Shown: piece after piece, positions 1 to 6,912 of the stretch | Layout: every line of letters starts with the position of its first letter | Numbering within the stretch: position 1 is the stretch's first letter | Assembly: GCA_902767175.1 (NCBI GenBank) | Contig: CACXGH010000226.1 | Span: 1 to 14,904, forward strand | Source: an uncultured Ruminococcus sp. | Lineage (GTDB): Bacteria; Bacillota; Clostridia; Oscillospirales; Acutalibacteraceae | Length of the DNA stretch: 14,904 nucleotides | Direction of reading: 5' to 3' | Position numbers and translations under genes: made by a program | Notes under the pieces: generated by a model | What the model saw: the letters and a program-made list of their open reading frames with translations, nothing else | Told to the model about the DNA's origin: nothing | Databases searched by the model: none

Positions 1-77
1 AGGAGCTAAAGCTCCCCGACGTCTGTTGACGGCGTCGCTCGCTCCAATCAAGCGAGCTTGTTGGAGCTTTGCTCCTT
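1..77. repeat. Compact inverted-repeat (cruciform-like) element at the window edge
   Basis: The outer arms are AGGAGC(T)AAAGCTCC at the left and GGAGCTTTGCTCCT ending near 77. They are complementary over 14 bp except for one extra T. Inside are a GACG/CGTC pair and a 7-bp stem GCTCGCT/AGCGAGC with a 7-nt loop. The left arm is also nearly self-complementary (GGAGC-TAAA-GCTCC). The element is GC-rich and carries no open frame I can support. It may extend left of the window. It could be a structured RNA, a dispersed extragenic repeat, or part of a terminator cluster; I cannot tell which. Confidence 0.55.
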
Positions 78-83
78 GTTTAA

Positions 84-119
84 ACAGCAGTGCTATCAGT
101 CAATGACACAGCAGTGCTA
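84..119. repeat. 12-bp direct repeat, two copies
   Basis: ACAGCAGTGCTA occurs at 84-95 and again, identically, at 108-119, a 24-bp period. The core AGCAGTGCT is a palindrome around its central G, so each copy could be a binding half or a small hairpin. It lies just right of the inverted-repeat element at 1-77. No gene is associated with it, and its function is unknown. Confidence 0.5.
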
Positions 120-303
120 AAACCAAAAGCATGAAAAGGCGAAGTACACCAAGCTGTGAAAATACTGTAACAGCCCTGTCAGAAAGGCTTAAAGACAGAT
201 GTTATACAGCCGTGTACAGTATAGCCTAAAAATGCTGCGAAGGCTGTCGTTCAGACGATGCAAGCTTATAAGAACAGAAAAAGCAGACAGCTATGCAGAT
301 GAC
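120..303. other. Intergenic stretch with no supported gene
   Basis: I see no convincing protein-coding frame, ribosome site or promoter here. The open frame starting at 199 on the plus strand runs antisense into the 3' end of glnN and lacks a Shine-Dalgarno, so I treat it as spurious. Short complementary pieces exist (CTGTC/GACAG near 176-197, and AGGCT/AGCCT near 185-228), but they do not form a fold I recognise. Confidence 0.4.
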
Positions 304-353
304 AAAACCGATGAAGGTTCAAAAGCCCTCATCGGTTTTGTGTTTCTTTTTTT
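304..353 (+). terminator. Intrinsic terminator, strongest rightward, shared with the glnN 3' end
   Basis: An 11-bp perfect stem, AAAACCGATGA (304-314) with TCATCGGTTTT (329-339), has a 14-nt loop and is followed on the plus strand by GTGTTTC and seven T (341-353). The T-rich tail shows it works best for rightward transcription, although no rightward gene is visible to its left. In the minus direction the stem ends in TTTT, so it may also stop glnN transcripts, whose stop codon is at 370-372. Confidence 0.8.
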
Positions 354-369
354 AACTGAGATAAACGTA

Positions 370-2457
370 TCAGACGCTGAAAAGCATTGTTCCGTACGAC
401 GGATAAGGCCAATGCTTGGCAGACATATTGGACTCCATTTCATCTGCTACGGCACGAAGCTCCTGCATTGCCGAAAGCACATTGTCCTTGTAGTATACGG
501 CGATTTCTGTAACACCTTCAACTTCTTTTGCGCCCAGAACAGCCTTGTCAAGAATATCTATCTTCTTTGCAAAGCATGAAAGCAGGTTTGAAAGCTTCTT
601 TACAAGCTCTGTCTCTGCCGAAACGGTAAGCTCGGGATCCACGGATCTTACAAGAACTGCGGTTTCGGCAAGCTCTTTTATATAAGCCGAAACGGCGGGA
701 ACGATGTCCTTCTTTGCCATATCAAGTGCTGTAAGTGCCTCTATATTGATTATCTTTGAGTAGTTCTCAAGAATTATCTCGGTTCTTGAGCGAAGTTCGA
801 CTTCTGTATAAATGCCGTGCTTGCCGAAGAGCCTGATGTTCTTTTCGTCTGTATAGTGAGGAAGTGCATCGGGAAGTGTGCGGAAGTTGAGAAGTCCTCT
901 CTTCTCTGCCTCTGCTACCCATTCCTGAGAATAGTTATCGCCATTGAAGATAATTCTCTTATGAGCCTTCAATGTCTTTCTTACAAGTTCCTCGGCGGCT
1001 GTTCTGATATTCTCGGCATTTTCAAGCTCATCGGCAAAATCACAGAGTGCGTCGGCAACTATTGTATTGAGGATAGTATTTGTGCAGGCTACGTTTTCAG
1101 ATGAGCCTACGCTTCTGAATTCAAACTTATTGCCTGTGAAAGCAAATGGTGAAGTACGGTTGCGGTCCGATGTATCCTTTACAAAGTTAGGAAGAACATT
1201 TGCGTTTGTCTCCATAATGGGAGCGTCCTTCTTCTGATACTCCTCGTTGTACATAACAGAACGGAGCACCTCTGAAAGGTCATCACCGAGATACATTGAT
1301 ATAATAGCCGGAGGTGCTTCTGCAGCTCCGAGTCTGTGGTCGTTGCCTGCACTTGCGGCAGCTATACGGAGAAGGTCCTGATTTTCGTCAACTGCCTTTA
1401 TTACAGCGGCAAGAATCACTAAGAAAAGCGTATTCTCTCTCGGATTCTTAGACGGATCAAGAAGATTTTTGCCTGTATTTGTCGAGATAGACCAATTGTT
1501 ATGCTTACCTGAGCCGTTTACGCCTGCGAAGGGTTTTTCATGGAGAAGGCATACAAGACCGTGCTTGTCGGCAATATCCTTCATTGTGGCCATTGTGAGC
1601 TGATTATGGTCGGTAGCAATATTTGAAGAATCGAATACAGGTGCAAGCTCATGCTGTGCAGGAGCTACCTCGTTATGCTTTGTCTTGGCATAGATGCCGT
1701 ACTTCCAGAGTGCGACATCAAGCTCCTTCATATATGCGGATACTCTCGGCTTGATAGTACCGAAATAATGGTCGTCAAGCTCCTGACCCTTGGGAGGTCT
1801 TGCACCGAAGAGAGTTCTTCCGCAATAGATGAGATCCTTGCGCTTTTTGAATACTTCCTTGTCGATGAGGAAATATTCCTGTTCGGGACCGAGTGTCGTA
1901 ATAACTCTCTCTGAAGTGGTATCACCGAAGAGTCTGAGGATTCTCAGTGCCTGAACATTTATTACTTCCATAGAACGGAGAAGCGGAGTTTTCTTATCGA
2001 GTATTTCGCCTGTGTAGGAACAGAAGGCTGTGGGGATACAGAGAGAGCCGTCTTTAATGAATGCGTAAGAGGTTGGATCCCATGCAGTATATCCTCTTGC
2101 CTCAAATGTAGCTCTTATACCGCCTGATGGGAAGCTTGAAGCGTCAGGCTCACCCTTGATAAGCTCCTTGCCCGAAAACTCCATAATAACACCGCCGCCC
2201 TCGGTCGGGGTGATGAAGCTGTCGTGCTTTTCTGCCGTAATGCCTGTCATAGGCTGGAACCAATGGGTATAATGTGTAGCTCCATGCTCAAGCGCCCACT
2301 CCTTCATAGAGTGTGCAACAACATTAGCTACAGCTATGTCGAGGGACTTGCCCTCTTCAATGGTTTTTTTGAGCGCCTTATACGTTCCCTTAGGGAGACG
2401 CTCTCTCATTGCTGCATCATTGAATACAAGGCTGCCGAAAATCTCGGGTACTTTCAT
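370..2457 (-). CDS. glnN: Glutamine synthetase type III
   Basis: The 695-aa cytoplasmic enzyme makes glutamine from glutamate, ammonia and ATP, the main ammonia-assimilation step. The length fits the large GSIII class (about 700 aa, versus about 450 for GSI). Visible catalytic landmarks are GPEQEYF with E192 and E194 (metal/substrate glutamates), KHNEVAPAQHELAP, NGSGKHNNWS with H319, AGNDHRLGAAEAPP, and NRTSPFAFTGNKFEFRS with R448. An upstream in-frame ATG at 2514 would add 19 residues. I prefer the ATG at 2457 because GGAGAG sits 7 nt before it and GSIII proteins begin with this MKVPEIFGS-like segment. The gene stands alone, with its own consensus promoter and a leader of about 165 nt containing a terminator, so expression is probably set by antitermination. 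The family assignment is firm; the regulation is inferred. Confidence 0.97.
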   Translation of the reverse strand: MKVPEIFGSLVFNDAAMRERLPKGTYKALKKTIEEGKSLDIAVANVVAHSMKEWALEHGATHYTHWFQPMTGITAEKHDSFITPTEGGGVIMEFSGKELIKGEPDASSFPSGGIRATFEARGYTAWDPTSYAFIKDGSLCIPTAFCSYTGEILDKKTPLLRSMEVINVQALRILRLFGDTTSERVITTLGPEQEYFLIDKEVFKKRKDLIYCGRTLFGARPPKGQELDDHYFGTIKPRVSAYMKELDVALWKYGIYAKTKHNEVAPAQHELAPVFDSSNIATDHNQLTMATMKDIADKHGLVCLLHEKPFAGVNGSGKHNNWSISTNTGKNLLDPSKNPRENTLFLVILAAVIKAVDENQDLLRIAAASAGNDHRLGAAEAPPAIISMYLGDDLSEVLRSVMYNEEYQKKDAPIMETNANVLPNFVKDTSDRNRTSPFAFTGNKFEFRSVGSSENVACTNTILNTIVADALCDFADELENAENIRTAAEELVRKTLKAHKRIIFNGDNYSQEWVAEAEKRGLLNFRTLPDALPHYTDEKNIRLFGKHGIYTEVELRSRTEIILENYSKIINIEALTALDMAKKDIVPAVSAYIKELAETAVLVRSVDPELTVSAETELVKKLSNLLSCFAKKIDILDKAVLGAKEVEGVTEIAVYYKDNVLSAMQELRAVADEMESNMSAKHWPYPSYGTMLFSV

Positions 2458-2568
2458 ACTGATACTCTCCGTTTCTTCAGACAATACCGGACAAAGATAA
2501 TGTCTCAGATGCACGCAGATGCGGTGCTGAGCAATTACGAGGTCTTTGTGAGGTGCTGCCTTAATTGT

Positions 2569-2616
2569 AAAAGAAAAAGGCGCAGTAGGAAGAGGTTTTC
2601 AACCTACAGCGCCTTT
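2569..2616 (-). terminator. Leader terminator (attenuator) upstream of glnN
   Basis: Read leftward, AAAGGCGC-T-GTAGG (2616-2603) pairs with CCTAC-T-GCGCCTTT (2589-2576). This gives 8 + 5 bp interrupted by one T-T mismatch, with a 13-nt loop that can itself pair (AGGTT/AACCT). TTTTTCTTTT follows (2578-2569). It lies between the glnN promoter and the glnN start and points toward glnN, so it must be bypassed for glnN to be expressed. The plus-strand side has no T-run, which fixes the orientation. Confidence 0.85.
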
Positions 2617-2621
2617 GCTGT
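2606..2621 (-). promoter_or_regulatory. Candidate antiterminator hairpin with an ANTAR-type hexaloop
   Basis: Leftward, ACAGC (2621-2617) pairs with GCTGT (2610-2606) around a six-base loop AAAGGC. The loop has A at position 1 and G at position 4, the two bases conserved in RNA hairpins bound by ANTAR antitermination proteins (family knowledge). The hairpin uses bases 2616-2606, which form the 5' arm of the leader terminator, so the two structures exclude each other. Known ANTAR targets have two such hairpins. Only one is visible here, and the predicted transcript start leaves little room for another. No ANTAR gene is in the window. Confidence 0.45.
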
Positions 2622-2631
2622 CGTTGATTAA

Positions 2632-2660
2632 ATTATAGACTATCTTTATTTTATTGTCAA
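2632..2660 (-). promoter_or_regulatory. glnN promoter, perfect sigma-A consensus
   Basis: On the minus strand TTGACA (2660-2655), a 17-bp spacer and TATAAT (2637-2632) match both consensus hexamers exactly at the optimal spacing. Transcription should start near 2625, only about 10 nt before the leader terminator stem. A promoter this strong ahead of an immediate terminator fits control after initiation. Confidence 0.9.
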
Positions 2661-2770
2661 TACCATAATTCCCGTATTTTCGTCTTTTGTCGTCAATAAC
2701 AATTTTATGAAAAAAAGCATCAAAAAAACAGCAAATCCGCAGTGTATTGGATAATTCTTAATTCTGATAA

Positions 2771-2989
2771 ACAATAAGATACGCAAGGTTAAACAATAAT
2801 AGAATAACGAACCGGCGGTTACCCGCTTCTTACAACGTAAATCGGGTGCGGCAGCTTGCCGCCGGTGCGGTCAATGAACTGTCGTTATGCATTTCTGACA
2901 ACGTGAATCGTCCTGTGCGGTTACGCAATGAATCGACAGCGGAGGCACACGGAAATGAACTTTTAAAACTGATAGATGAGAGTGTATAA
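2771..2989 (+). pseudogene. Start-less open frame with a 22-residue internal repeat, probable gene remnant
   Basis: One plus-strand frame is open from after a stop at 2768-2770 to a TAA at 2987-2989 and ends ...HGNELLKLIDESV. It has no ATG and no ribosome site. I do not recognise the protein. Two related segments sit 22 codons apart: YNVNRVRQLAAGAVNE (near 2831) and DNVNRPVRLRNESTAE (near 2897). The DNA is much more GC-rich than its flanks and is also structured: ACCGGCGG (2811-2818) pairs with CCGCCGGT (2859-2866), ACCCG with CGGGT nested inside, and CTGTCG pairs with CGACAG further right. It could be a decayed gene end, a dispersed repeat or a structured RNA. The A/T-rich flanks 2661-2770 and 2990-3116 show nothing else. 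Confidence 0.35.
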
Positions 2990-3116
2990 ATTCTTTCTTC
3001 TGAAATTTGACTTATGTGTTTATATTCACAGATTTAGTCAGCGGTTTCAGGAAAAGGGTCTTCCCCATGTGACTGTTCCGTCAAAATTGATTTCCATGGC
3101 GGAGCCGCTCCGGCGG

Positions 3117-3145
3117 TTGACTTTTGTGGGGAATCGTAATATAAT
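3117..3145 (+). promoter_or_regulatory. Promoter of the glycosyltransferase/TagF-like gene
   Basis: TTGACT (3117-3122), a 17-bp spacer and TATAAT (3140-3145) form a near-perfect sigma-A promoter, with a start expected near 3152. That leaves a leader of about 27 nt containing AGGGAG (3161-3166), 12 nt before the ATG at 3179. It is divergent from the glnN promoter. Confidence 0.85.
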
Positions 3146-3178
3146 TAAGGTAATTTTTTTAGGGAGACTGAGTCCGAC

Positions 3179-5941
3179 ATGGCAAAAAGCTTCTTTTACA
3201 GCATAAATCTTCTGATAAAGAGCGACTCTCATTTGCAGAAGGCTATAGCGTCAGTTATATCTGACGAAAGCTATTTCTCAGAGAATGTTCAGCTCATACT
3301 GATAGATACCGTATGCAGTGAGCAGAGTATGGCAATATGCTCCGAATATAATAAAAAATACCCCGATAACGTATGGTTCATTGATGCGCAGGGAAAGAAC
3401 GATGCCGCTTCATATAACGATGCACGTTCATTTTGTCTTGGCAGATATATCGCCTATATAGACAACTACAGCGAATATTCAAAAAAGACACTCCCGGCCC
3501 TACATTCAAAGCTTCTCAGATCCGCTAAGATCCCGGTACTCTGTATTCAGCCCGTGCTCTCTCCGTCGGGCGAAGAAACAAGACCTTATACGCAGCTTAC
3601 AGGTACGGATATCATCAAGCTCAAGGAGGAGCCTGATAAATTCGTGCTTATGCTTGGGTGCTATTTCTTCAATAAAAAAATAACAGGAATGCTGCCGTTT
3701 GACGAAACGCTTCAGCATCAGGCTGAGATAAAGTTTATTACTGAGGCTTTGCTTCAGACCTATTCATATATATTCACCGACAGTCACAGCTATACTACAG
3801 TTCTTCCGTCTGACCATGAGCCTTTCAAGTATCTTCCGCAGTACAGCAAGGCTTTTTACTCTCAGAGTATCAGAGAGCTTATTATTCCGATGCTGATAAA
3901 CTACCCCGGCTCTGTTCTGGCACAGTCGATAATGATGTATCTTATCTGCCTGAGGTTTGCATTGAATGCCGATGAAAAGTATAAGTATGTAATTATCGGA
4001 AATTATGTTGACGAATTTTTCGACAGGGTTTCGGAAGCACTTAAGTATATAGAAAATCCTGTTATACTCAATAAAAATATATACAGACTTTGCGGTCTTG
4101 ATGAGGAAATGAGCTTTCGTATGCTGAGGCTGAAATATAAGCAGCCTGACCTTGAGCCTGAGATTGACCTTGTACTTCCGAGAGAAACCGTAGAGAAAAG
4201 CTATTTCAACAACTGCACAAGACTTGTCAGAGCCACACTGAGCGGAGAACTGACGGCTCACTATAAGCAGGCTGTAATAGGTTCATCAAGAGAGATAACG
4301 GCTGATATAACCGTCATAAACTATGACAGTGACGGTATTTATGCAGATGCTGTTCTGAACGGCTGTTCTTTCATTGACAGCAAGGAACTGAGCGTGTTTG
4401 TAAACGTCAACGGAGAACGCTCTGCCGTTATCAGCTCCGAGGTATATACGCTGAAAAAATACTTTGACGTGCCGTTTCTGAAAAGATATGCGTTCAGGTT
4501 TTTCATTCCCGTAAGCAGCGGAAAAACTATAGATACAGCTTTTCTTATTGTAAAATATAAAAATTTATCATTCAGAATAGGTATGACATTCAGCGGAATT
4601 TTCTCAAGGCTTTCTACTGAGGTAAGAAGCAGCTATTGGAACTTTCTTGACAGAGTTATGGTCTATGACAGAAAAACACAGTCGCTGGTGATCAGAAGGG
4701 CTACAGGAAATCTGCTGAGGATCTGCGAGAGTAAATTCATGCAGGAGGCCGGAGAGCTTGTATCAATGAGCGAGGCTATGTATTATCGTCAGATGAGAAA
4801 GAATGTACGGAATGCAATAGCCGAAAAGGCCGGCAGCAAGTATATTATGTTCTATGACGAGGAAGGAATTAATTATAACGGGAACATACTTTTCCGTTAT
4901 TTCTCGAAATATAAGGACAACGACAAATTAGAGGTTTATTTCACTGCAATTAAGGGCAGTGATGCGTATGACTATCTAATTTCAGAGGAATTTGACAATG
5001 TGCTTGAGGCAGGCTCCAAAAAGGCAAAAATGTTCGCACTTGCAGCAGATATTATAGCTGCGGCAGACTGCGATGTGTATGAGTCGCTTCTTTTCAGCAG
5101 CAAGGATATGCTTTTCCTCAAAGACCTTATCAATACTAAGATAGTTTCGGTAAAGAATTTCTTTATAACATACGGTACGGCACAGTTTGACAACAGACTG
5201 AGAGACAACACGCAGCTTTTCTTCTGTGCTTCACGCAAGGAGAAGGAACATATTCTCAGGGGCGTTTATGACTATGATGAATCTATCGTCAAGGTGACGG
5301 GCTATCCTGTACTTGATATTCTTTCCGATGCAAAGGAGAAGCTCATTTTAATAGCTCCCGATGACAGAAGACAGTTCTGCATATATGAAAACTCCGATTA
5401 TTACAGCTTTTCTGAAAGCAGGTTTTTCAGGCTGTATAACGACATTCTTACAGACGTACGGCTTCACGAAGCACTGAAACAGCACGGCTATAAGCTTGCC
5501 GTTCTTATGCCGTATTCAGCGGAGAAATACCTGCAGCTTTTCCACAGTGACGAGTATGTGCAGCTTTATACAGGCACGGAGGAGAACGAGATTAAGCTTG
5601 TCAGCAAAGCAGCGGCACTTATTACAGACCATTCGGATCTGCAGTTCAGGTTTGCGTATCTTGACAAGCCCATAGTATATTATTATCCGCATGACCTCCC
5701 TGTAAGGCAGGAATTCAAGAACGAGGGACTTGCAAGAAACAGCTTCGGAAAGATGTTCTTTGAGCATGATTCGCTTATAGAGCATCTTGTCAGGGAAATG
5801 GAAGACGGCTTTAAACAGCCCGAAAACTACTCTGCAATGTGCAGGGAATTTTTCAGATACCACGACAACGGAAGCTGCCGCAGGATTTTCAACACTATAA
5901 AAAGCACATTCCTGTCGGATATTTATCCCAACAATAAATAA
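3179..5941 (+). CDS. Two-module glycosyltransferase / CDP-glycerol glycerophosphotransferase-like protein with degenerate motifs
   Basis: The 920-aa protein has no signal peptide or clear membrane helix, so it probably acts at the inner face of the membrane in teichoic-acid-like or surface glycan assembly. Residues 1 to about 230 resemble a GT2 (GT-A) domain: SINLLIKSDSHLQKAIASVI at the start and GRYIAYIDNYS where GT2 enzymes carry their DxD motif. Only D95 remains of that motif. A middle region (about 340-500) looks beta-rich. From about 545 to the end it resembles the TagB/TagF family: TGYPVLDIL (707-715), LILIAPDDRR (722-731), ITDHSDLQF (815-823) and DKPIVYYYPHD. The two histidines typical of that family are replaced: ITYGT has Y665 where WHGT/QHG is usual, and LMPYS (776-780) stands where an HP motif is usual. 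It may be a divergent transferase or a pseudoenzyme. The start fits the promoter and AGGGAG. The gene is monocistronic, with a terminator just after it. Confidence 0.78.
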   Translation: MAKSFFYSINLLIKSDSHLQKAIASVISDESYFSENVQLILIDTVCSEQSMAICSEYNKKYPDNVWFIDAQGKNDAASYNDARSFCLGRYIAYIDNYSEYSKKTLPALHSKLLRSAKIPVLCIQPVLSPSGEETRPYTQLTGTDIIKLKEEPDKFVLMLGCYFFNKKITGMLPFDETLQHQAEIKFITEALLQTYSYIFTDSHSYTTVLPSDHEPFKYLPQYSKAFYSQSIRELIIPMLINYPGSVLAQSIMMYLICLRFALNADEKYKYVIIGNYVDEFFDRVSEALKYIENPVILNKNIYRLCGLDEEMSFRMLRLKYKQPDLEPEIDLVLPRETVEKSYFNNCTRLVRATLSGELTAHYKQAVIGSSREITADITVINYDSDGIYADAVLNGCSFIDSKELSVFVNVNGERSAVISSEVYTLKKYFDVPFLKRYAFRFFIPVSSGKTIDTAFLIVKYKNLSFRIGMTFSGIFSRLSTEVRSSYWNFLDRVMVYDRKTQSLVIRRATGNLLRICESKFMQEAGELVSMSEAMYYRQMRKNVRNAIAEKAGSKYIMFYDEEGINYNGNILFRYFSKYKDNDKLEVYFTAIKGSDAYDYLISEEFDNVLEAGSKKAKMFALAADIIAAADCDVYESLLFSSKDMLFLKDLINTKIVSVKNFFITYGTAQFDNRLRDNTQLFFCASRKEKEHILRGVYDYDESIVKVTGYPVLDILSDAKEKLILIAPDDRRQFCIYENSDYYSFSESRFFRLYNDILTDVRLHEALKQHGYKLAVLMPYSAEKYLQLFHSDEYVQLYTGTEENEIKLVSKAAALITDHSDLQFRFAYLDKPIVYYYPHDLPVRQEFKNEGLARNSFGKMFFEHDSLIEHLVREMEDGFKQPENYSAMCREFFRYHDNGSCRRIFNTIKSTFLSDIYPNNK

Positions 5942-5952
5942 AATCAATATGC

Positions 5953-5997
5953 AAAAAGCAAGGCACGGTAAACTCGGAAGAGTAAACCGTGCCTTGC
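5953..5997 (-). terminator. Long intrinsic terminator between convergent genes
   Basis: GCAAGGCACGGT (5958-5969) pairs perfectly with ACCGTGCCTTGC (5986-5997). After an AA/AA internal loop, ACTC/GAGT adds four more pairs closed by a GGAA tetraloop. On the minus strand TTTTT follows directly (5957-5953), so it best serves the leftward gene ending at 6063. The plus-strand side reads GGCGTTATTC, so termination of the rightward gene ending at 5941 is possible but weaker. Confidence 0.85.
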
Positions 5998-6062
5998 GGC
6001 GTTATTCATTTATTAAAACAGAATAGCTCTATGTCCGACGGCTTTGATCATTTGTTATGAAA

Positions 6063-6839
6063 TCATTTGTGTATGACAGAGTTTATCAGGTTTGTGAAAT
6101 AATTGTAATTTTCGGGGTGCATGAAATAACTGAATGCAAAAAATCCAAGCGCTGCCGACAGAAACAATGATGTCCATATTGTGAAGCCGCGGCAGTATGC
6201 CTTTACTGACGGTGCGGTTTTTCTGCGGAATGACAAGAACAGCGCCGTTATCAGATTTATTACGGGCAGCATAAGTACAAACTGCAGAGCAAATGCCCTG
6301 GCTGTGGTTATTCCGCTGCCGTACGGCTCACCTGCCGTGCCGTAATTACTGCCGTATCCGACATTCTGTCTCTGTCTGAATTGTGTGTCGAGTCTTTGCC
6401 TTGTCTGTTCGTCAAATACCTTATGAAACGGCGGCGCTGCCCTTTCGTCGTTCTCAGCCTCCGTCTTTTCTCTGATATACAGCTCCTCTGCTATCTCATA
6501 CTCTACTCCGTCAAGGGCATAGCGTATTGTGCTTTTCTTGTCTGATATCTCTGCAGAAAAGCTGTCTGCATCATTATCCGCCGTATCGTTGTCACAAGGC
6601 TCGCTCTCCTGCTGAACTGTCACCTCATACTGCGGTGTCTCTGCACCTGTATCATCGGCATTATCATCAAGTGGCGATACGGAAGGCTCATCAGAGCTGT
6701 ATGTATCGTTTTCAGGCTCCAATACTCTGAGCCTGTCTCTGCTGTGATAAAGAGCAGGCTCAGAAAGTGCCGAGCTGCCTTCGCATGAATGGGTATAAGA
6801 AGAATTTGTGCTGTATTTGTCGGTTTTTTCGCAAAGCAT
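6063..6839 (-). CDS. Unrecognised protein: disordered N-terminal region plus two membrane helices
   Basis: I do not recognise this 258-aa protein. Residues 1 to about 100 are Ser/Glu/Asp/Pro-rich and look disordered. About 100-125 (YALDGVEYEIAEELYIREKT) could be a small folded patch. Residues 140-180 are polar, with Arg/Gln-rich then Gly/Tyr-rich stretches. Two hydrophobic helices follow, about 183-204 and 219-239, with a basic turn between (RRKTAPSVKAYCRG), then a short tail ending SVIHK. This suggests a C-terminally anchored membrane protein with a long soluble tail, probably cytoplasmic by the positive-inside rule. GGAGG sits 6 nt before the ATG at 6839. It lies 53 bp downstream of the DUF1015 gene with no terminator between, so the two are probably cotranscribed, and a strong terminator follows. 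Confidence 0.7.
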   Translation of the reverse strand: MLCEKTDKYSTNSSYTHSCEGSSALSEPALYHSRDRLRVLEPENDTYSSDEPSVSPLDDNADDTGAETPQYEVTVQQESEPCDNDTADNDADSFSAEISDKKSTIRYALDGVEYEIAEELYIREKTEAENDERAAPPFHKVFDEQTRQRLDTQFRQRQNVGYGSNYGTAGEPYGSGITTARAFALQFVLMLPVINLITALFLSFRRKTAPSVKAYCRGFTIWTSLFLSAALGFFAFSYFMHPENYNYFTNLINSVIHK

Positions 6840-6883
6840 TATTTAGCCTCCGTAAATTTCATTTCGGCAGAAGGCAATGCTTT

Positions 6884-6912
6884 AATATAATATCAGAAAC
6901 GGTTCATTACAA
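6884..6912 (-). promoter_or_regulatory. Weak candidate promoter before the two-helix membrane protein gene
   Basis: On the minus strand TTGTAA (6912-6907), 17 bp and TATATT (6889-6884) span the end of the DUF1015 gene. The match is moderate in an A/T-rich stretch and may be chance. It would allow the downstream gene some independent expression. Confidence 0.25.

Noticed and set aside
2458..2514. N-terminal extension of glutamine synthetase from an ATG at 2514
   Set aside because: The extra 19 residues do not resemble the family, and the ATG at 2457 has GGAGAG at proper spacing.
2224..2631. Plus-strand open frame over the glnN 5' end and leader
   Set aside because: It runs antisense through glnN, the leader terminator and the -10 side of the promoter, with no Shine-Dalgarno or family resemblance.
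3764..4261. Minus-strand open frame of 165 codons inside the transferase gene
   Set aside because: The plus frame carries recognisable transferase motifs throughout, and the minus frame has no start signals, so it is a shadow.
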